Source of the DNA: CAYJAZ01 sp964369165
GTDB lineage: Bacteria; Desulfobacterota; Desulfovibrionia; Desulfovibrionales; Desulfovibrionaceae
Direction of reading: 5' to 3'
DNA: 37,180 nt
NCBI GenBank assembly: GCA_964369165.1
Contig: CAYJFE010000015.1
Span: 1 to 37,180, forward strand
Under the pieces are notes generated by a model. It was not told the DNA's origin. It made no database searches and was given only the letters and a program-made list of their open reading frames with translations. The translations under genes and the position numbers were made by a program. Below, in pieces: positions 33,564 to 37,180 of this stretch (the first letter of the stretch is position 1; the number at the start of each line of letters is the position of its first letter).

Positions 33564-33572
33564 AAACTTTCC

Positions 33573-34808
33573 TTACTTTTCTTCACGAGTTGCCGAAACT
33601 AAAGCAATGGCTTTAATACCTAAAAGACTGCCAGTAAAGCCAAGTTTTTCCTCAGTAGTGGCTTTAATATTCACTTGATCAAGCTCTAGCGAAAGCAGGT
33701 TTGCAAGAGTTTTTTGAATTTGTAAAGTATAGGGTGAAATTCTAGGCTCTTGCGCAACAAGAGTGATGTCAACATGACTTAATGTGATTCTTTTTGGATA
33801 TTGCCTAAGTAAATTCAATACCTTATCGAGAAGAATGGCTGAGGAAATATTGTCGTATTGACTGTCATTATCAGGGAAATGTCTGCCGATATCGCCAGCG
33901 CCAATAAGCGAGAGCAGAGCATCCATTAAAGCATGCAGCAAGACATCGCCGTCTGAATGGGCTTTAATGTGGATTTTTGTTGGAATAGGCACGGTGCCAA
34001 GTTTGAAAATGCGGGCATTTTTGCTCGTCGCTTCGCAATACGCGTGCACATCATAACCAAGGGCGCTTATGCTTTCCTTCATAATATTTTTCTCCAAAAC
34101 TTGTAAATCATTGATTTTAGTGATTTTTATATTGGTTTCTTCGCCTTGAATACAGAGAATTTTCTTGTTCATGCTTTCAAAAGCAGAAGCATCGTCGGTA
34201 ATATCTTCTTTATTTTCAATAACTTTTTGATGTGCATCTTTGAGACTTTTTGTAAGAAAAATTTGTGGAGTTTGAACGGTCTTAAGTTTTTCTCGAGAAA
34301 TAGTTGTTGATACTATTTGATTATCGACAAGTTTTACAGTGTCGGTAATTTCAAGGCATGGAATAAGACCTTCTATGTTTAACTCTTTGTGATTATTGGT
34401 GAAAAACTCAATCGATTTTGTGATAAAGGCTGAAGTAATGAAGGGGCGAGCGGCATCGTGCACAGCTACGACATGGCAGTTTTGCGGCAGTTTTTCTAGT
34501 CCATTTTGTACACTTTCTTGCCTTGTTTTTCCGCCATGTGCAACAATAATTGGAATGAAAATATCAGAGGAATATGCATTTACTTGCTCTTTTGCAAAAT
34601 CCATCAGGTTTTCAGGGAAAAGAATAATAATTCCAGATATTAAATGTGAGTTGCTAAATGCTTTCGCACTATGCCACCACAAAGGGCGATTTTTGTACAT
34701 TATAAACTGTTTTGGGAGATTATCATTTAAGTCACTGTTATTATACGCTATTAGATCATTTTTTAAGCGTTCTCCACTGCCTGCGGCAACGATTATGGCA
34801 TAATTCAT
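33573..34808 (-). CDS. ispDF: Bifunctional IspD/IspF of the MEP pathway
   Basis: Fusion of 2-C-methyl-D-erythritol 4-phosphate cytidylyltransferase (residues 1 to about 235) and 2-C-methyl-D-erythritol 2,4-cyclodiphosphate synthase (about 245-411), which catalyse non-consecutive steps of isoprenoid synthesis. IspD: AAGSGERL, PKQF, HDAARPF and TVQTPQIF. IspF: GYDVHAY (metal Asp and His), AHSDGDVLLHALMDALL and DIGRHFPD, with NIKATTEEKLGFTG at the end. Between GERL and PKQF there are about a dozen extra residues (polar, Asn/Asp-rich) compared with usual IspD. A good promoter and AAGGATG Shine-Dalgarno precede it. dxr at 11261 supplies its substrate. Confidence 0.95.
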   Translation of the reverse strand: MNYAIIVAAGSGERLKNDLIAYNNSDLNDNLPKQFIMYKNRPLWWHSAKAFSNSHLISGIIILFPENLMDFAKEQVNAYSSDIFIPIIVAHGGKTRQESVQNGLEKLPQNCHVVAVHDAARPFITSAFITKSIEFFTNNHKELNIEGLIPCLEITDTVKLVDNQIVSTTISREKLKTVQTPQIFLTKSLKDAHQKVIENKEDITDDASAFESMNKKILCIQGEETNIKITKINDLQVLEKNIMKESISALGYDVHAYCEATSKNARIFKLGTVPIPTKIHIKAHSDGDVLLHALMDALLSLIGAGDIGRHFPDNDSQYDNISSAILLDKVLNLLRQYPKRITLSHVDITLVAQEPRISPYTLQIQKTLANLLSLELDQVNIKATTEEKLGFTGSLLGIKAIALVSATREEK

Positions 34809-34831
34809 TTTTTCATCCTTCTTGTTAATCT

Positions 34832-34859
34832 AGTATAGCTAAAATCTGCGAATAATCAA
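34832..34859 (-). promoter_or_regulatory. Sigma70-type promoter of the ispDF operon
   Basis: On the minus strand, TTGATT (plus 34854-34859), a 16-base spacer and TATACT (plus 34832-34837), with a predicted start near 34825, 17 bases before the ispDF ATG. Confidence 0.65.
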
Positions 34860-34959
34860 GCTTTTTTTGATTAGGTCAAAGAAAAAATTTCCTCTAAGTA
34901 CTCAATAAACTTTATTATGAATTTAGTAAAAAATCGACTTAAACTTGCAAAAAAAGCCT

Positions 34960-34988
34960 TTGACAAACAAAAAAAGATATGTCATAAA
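34960..34988 (+). promoter_or_regulatory. Sigma70-type promoter of tyrS
   Basis: A perfect TTGACA (34960-34965), a 17-base spacer and CATAAA (34983-34988). The leader would be about 30 bases, with AGGTG before the ATG at 35024. It is too short for a T-box riboswitch. Confidence 0.7.
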
Positions 34989-35023
34989 AATCATTCACAT
35001 TTAATAATAAACAGGTGTAGAAA

Positions 35024-36220
35024 ATGATTGATATTGATAGCCAAATTAAGCTAATAAAACGCGGTGTTGCGGATCTTATAAGTGAAGAAGATTTAAGAAA
35101 GAAGCTTGCTAAAGGTAAGCCATTAAACATAAAAGTTGGTTTTGATCCGACAGCTCCAGATTTGCATTTAGGCCACACAGTTGTGATGCACAAAATGCGT
35201 CATTTTCAAGAATTAGGGCACAATGTAGTGTTCCTAATTGGCGATTTTACTGGGCTTATTGGCGATCCATCGGGCAGGTCTGAAACTCGTCCTGCGCTCA
35301 CACCTGAGCAAGTAGCGCAAAATGCGGAAACATATAAAAAGCAAGTTTTTAAAATCTTAGATCCTGAAAAAACTATTGTTGATTTCAACTCTAGATGGCT
35401 TGGAGCTCTCACTTCTGTTGAAATGATTCAACTTGCTGGACGCGTGACTTTAGCGCGTATTCTTGAGCGTGACGATTTTGCAAAAAGATATAAAGAAGAG
35501 CGACCAATTTCAATTCATGAATTATTTTACCCACTTTGCCAAGCTTATGACTCAGTTGCTCTCAAAACTGATGTAGAAATGGGCGGCACAGATCAGCGCT
35601 TCAATCTCCTTATGGGGCGTCAACTCCAATCAGCATACAATTTAGAGCCGCAATGCGTTATCACTATGCCTCTTTTAGAAGGCCTTGATGGTGTGCGTAA
35701 GATGTCAAAATCATACGGAAATTATATAGGAATTGACGAAAGTGCGACGGATCAATTCGGCAAAACCATGTCTATTTCTGACGAACTTATGTGGCGTTAT
35801 TTCGAGCTTTTATCAAGCAAATCTTTGGAAGAAATTGATGAAATGAAGAAGAGTGTTGAGAGTGGCTCACTTCATCCAAAATTAGCAAAAGAAAGTTTAG
35901 CTGTTGAAATTGTTACTCTTTATCATGGTGAAGAAGCAGCTTTGCAAGCGCAACAAGGGTTTAATGCTGTTTTTGCAAAAGGATCATTCCCAACCGACGC
36001 ACCTAGCTATACTTGCAAAGAAGGTGAAGAGAGCTTGCCACCGGTCTTTTTAGCGAATGCTGGTCTTGCTTCATCGCGTTCTGATGCTAAAAGAAAAATT
36101 CCAAACGGTGCTTTTAGTGTCAATGGTGAAAAATGTCTTGATGAGAAAACTCCATTGAAAAAAGGTAGTTATCAAATCAAGTACGGCAAAAATGGCTTCT
36201 TGAATTTAGAAGTAGAATAG
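35024..36220 (+). CDS. tyrS: Tyrosyl-tRNA synthetase
   Basis: Class I synthetase charging tRNA-Tyr. The 398 residues include the HIGH motif as HLGH (48-51), FLIGDFTGLIGDPSGR, the tyrosine-binding region YPLCQAYDSV, GGTDQRFN, the KMSKS loop at 226-230 and a C-terminal S4-like RNA-binding domain (LASSRSDAKRKIPNGAFSVNGE). HLGH with the GDPSGR segment fits the bacterial TyrS branch more common in proteobacteria. It is a single gene with its own promoter; the DNA methyltransferase follows 42 bp later on the same strand with no clear terminator between. Confidence 0.97.
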   Translation: MIDIDSQIKLIKRGVADLISEEDLRKKLAKGKPLNIKVGFDPTAPDLHLGHTVVMHKMRHFQELGHNVVFLIGDFTGLIGDPSGRSETRPALTPEQVAQNAETYKKQVFKILDPEKTIVDFNSRWLGALTSVEMIQLAGRVTLARILERDDFAKRYKEERPISIHELFYPLCQAYDSVALKTDVEMGGTDQRFNLLMGRQLQSAYNLEPQCVITMPLLEGLDGVRKMSKSYGNYIGIDESATDQFGKTMSISDELMWRYFELLSSKSLEEIDEMKKSVESGSLHPKLAKESLAVEIVTLYHGEEAALQAQQGFNAVFAKGSFPTDAPSYTCKEGEESLPPVFLANAGLASSRSDAKRKIPNGAFSVNGEKCLDEKTPLKKGSYQIKYGKNGFLNLEVE

Positions 36221-36262
36221 TGTGAAATCGGGCCAAGTCCTTTTGTTTGCGAAGAGAAAATA

Positions 36263-37105
36263 ATGTCGAATATAACTATTTATCACAGTGATAATCTGCC
36301 GATTTTACAATCGCTTCCTTCTGCATTTGTTGATTTAATTTATATCGACCCTCCTTTTAATACAGGGAAAAAACAATCTCGCACGCAAATCAATACTATA
36401 CAGTCAAGTGAAGGCGATAGAACTGGTTTTCAAGGAAAGCGCTATAAAACTGTACAGTTAGGGACAAAAGCCTACGATGATACTTTTGAAAATTTTGAAG
36501 AATTTATAAAACCTCGTATAGACGAAGCCTTTAGAATTCTAAAACCTAATGGTTCTTTATTTTTTCATATTGACTATCGTGAAGCTCATTATTGCAAGAT
36601 TTGGCTTGATGAGCTTTTCGGGCGTGACTGTTTTCAAAACGAAATAATATGGTCTTATGATTATGGGGCGCGTTCAAAAAAGCGTTGGTCTTGTAAGCAC
36701 GATTCTATTTTTTGGTATTCTAAGCATCCGACAAACTATACATTTAATTACGAAAATATTGACAGAATTCCCTATATGGCACCAAAGCTTGTTGGTAAGG
36801 CAAAAGCAAAAAGAGGCAAAACTCCGACTGACGTTTGGTGGCATACTATTGTAAGCCCGAATGGCAAGGAAAAAACAGGCTATCCTACGCAGAAACCACG
36901 CGGAATTATTGATAGAATTATTCGTGTACATTCTAATGAAGGTGAAACAGTCTGCGATTTCTTTGCAGGAAGTGGCACTATTGGCGAATCCGCTCATGCC
37001 CTCAATCGCTCAGCCATCTTAGTAGATAAAAATCCGCAAGCCATTGATGTCATGTTGGAGAGATTCAAAAAGAAAGAAATAACGAATATCACCCTTTTTG
37101 AATAA
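36263..37105 (+). CDS. Solitary beta-class DNA (adenine-N6 or cytosine-N4) methyltransferase
   Basis: 280 residues with the motif order of beta-class amino-methyltransferases. The catalytic DPPF comes first (29-32), the SAM-binding FFAGSGT comes last (233-239), and a target-recognition region lies between them at about 60-215. PTQKP precedes the SAM motif, and LVDKNPQA follows it. The chemistry (m6A or m4C) and target site cannot be read from sequence. No restriction endonuclease gene is visible in the window, although the window ends 75 bp later. It follows tyrS by 42 bp and is followed by the 60-bp repeat 10 bp past its stop. Its placement beside a repeat and the lack of a partner suggest arrival by transfer, or an orphan regulatory methylase. 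Confidence 0.9.
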   Translation: MSNITIYHSDNLPILQSLPSAFVDLIYIDPPFNTGKKQSRTQINTIQSSEGDRTGFQGKRYKTVQLGTKAYDDTFENFEEFIKPRIDEAFRILKPNGSLFFHIDYREAHYCKIWLDELFGRDCFQNEIIWSYDYGARSKKRWSCKHDSIFWYSKHPTNYTFNYENIDRIPYMAPKLVGKAKAKRGKTPTDVWWHTIVSPNGKEKTGYPTQKPRGIIDRIIRVHSNEGETVCDFFAGSGTIGESAHALNRSAILVDKNPQAIDVMLERFKKKEITNITLFE

Positions 37106-37115
37106 TGAGAGCCTA

Positions 37116-37175
37116 GCGAACAAATCTTTAGCGAACAAGCAAAAACGACGTTTTTTGCGCAGTGAGGATTTTGTG
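37116..37175 (+). repeat. 60-bp dispersed repeat, right copy
   Basis: This matches the reverse complement of 34-93 at 54 of 60 positions without gaps. The six differences cluster in the hairpin (GCAAAAA/TTTTTGC arms) and at one site before it. The element contains a direct repeat GCGAACAA at 37116 and 37131, 15 bp apart; in the left copy the second is GCGAGCAA. It begins 10 bases past the methyltransferase stop. It has no T-run beyond the stem. Confidence 0.8.
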
Positions 37176-37180
37176 CTGAA

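Noticed and set aside
1..37180. CRISPR array, prophage, toxin-antitoxin pair or biosynthetic cluster
   Set aside because: No spaced direct repeats, phage structural genes, small paired frames or synthase genes were found; apart from the integrase remnant and methyltransferase the content is housekeeping.

Overview
This 37 kb window is a mostly housekeeping stretch of a low-GC (AT-rich) Gram-negative-type bacterial chromosome. The best guess for the lineage is Desulfovibrionales or a relative (Desulfobacterota). Supporting points are a fused ispDF gene, an LL-diaminopimelate aminotransferase, a type III glutamine synthetase, a pyrH-frr-uppS-cdsA-dxr-rseP block, an AddA/AddB-like nuclease pair with an iron-sulfur AddB, and a CgeB-like glycosyltransferase next to ispDF. 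The assignment is inference from gene content; no rRNA or other decisive marker is present. Anaerobic metabolism is suggested by the oxygen-sensitive Fe-S proteins and by a flavin/ferredoxin fusion.

Layout. (1) 1-460: one copy of a 60-bp repeat, then a C-terminal remnant of a P4-type tyrosine integrase. (2) 499-4043, minus strand: nadC-nadA-nadB, the de novo NAD pathway from aspartate. (3) 4235-8036: the magnesium transporter mgtE, a divergent flavin/ferredoxin fusion protein, and an ECF-type ATPase plus a membrane partner with no visible substrate-binding component. (4) 8147-14602, plus strand: pyrH, frr, uppS, cdsA, dxr, rseP, smpB and a DUF721/DciA gene. These cover UMP phosphorylation, ribosome recycling, undecaprenyl phosphate and phospholipid synthesis, the MEP pathway, regulated intramembrane proteolysis, trans-translation and probable helicase loading. 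(5) 14707-21201: a small unknown protein with its own promoter, then addA-addB (double-strand break processing), overlapping by 8 bases. (6) 21348-25542: an NAD(P)H-dependent flavin oxidoreductase of the nitronate monooxygenase family, a gene-free AT-rich stretch of about 460 bases, then ftsA-ftsZ. (7) 25715-29974, minus strand: glnN-dapF-dapL, tightly packed, linking ammonia assimilation to lysine and peptidoglycan precursor synthesis. (8) 30184-34808: an ogt-type repair gene convergent with the operon ispDF-glycosyltransferase-flavoprotein. (9) 35024-37105: tyrS and a solitary beta-class DNA methyltransferase, followed by a second copy of the 60-bp repeat in inverted orientation.

The most unusual structure is the pair of inverted 60-bp elements at the two extreme ends. 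They are 90 percent identical (54/60). Each holds a 7-bp hairpin stem with a compensatory base-pair change between copies, and each lies about 10 bases past the stop codon of a mobile-type gene (integrase remnant on the left, DNA methyltransferase on the right). The window may be a contig that stops at copies of a dispersed repeat. No CRISPR array, rRNA, tRNA or insertion sequence was found, and no complete novel multi-gene system is evident.
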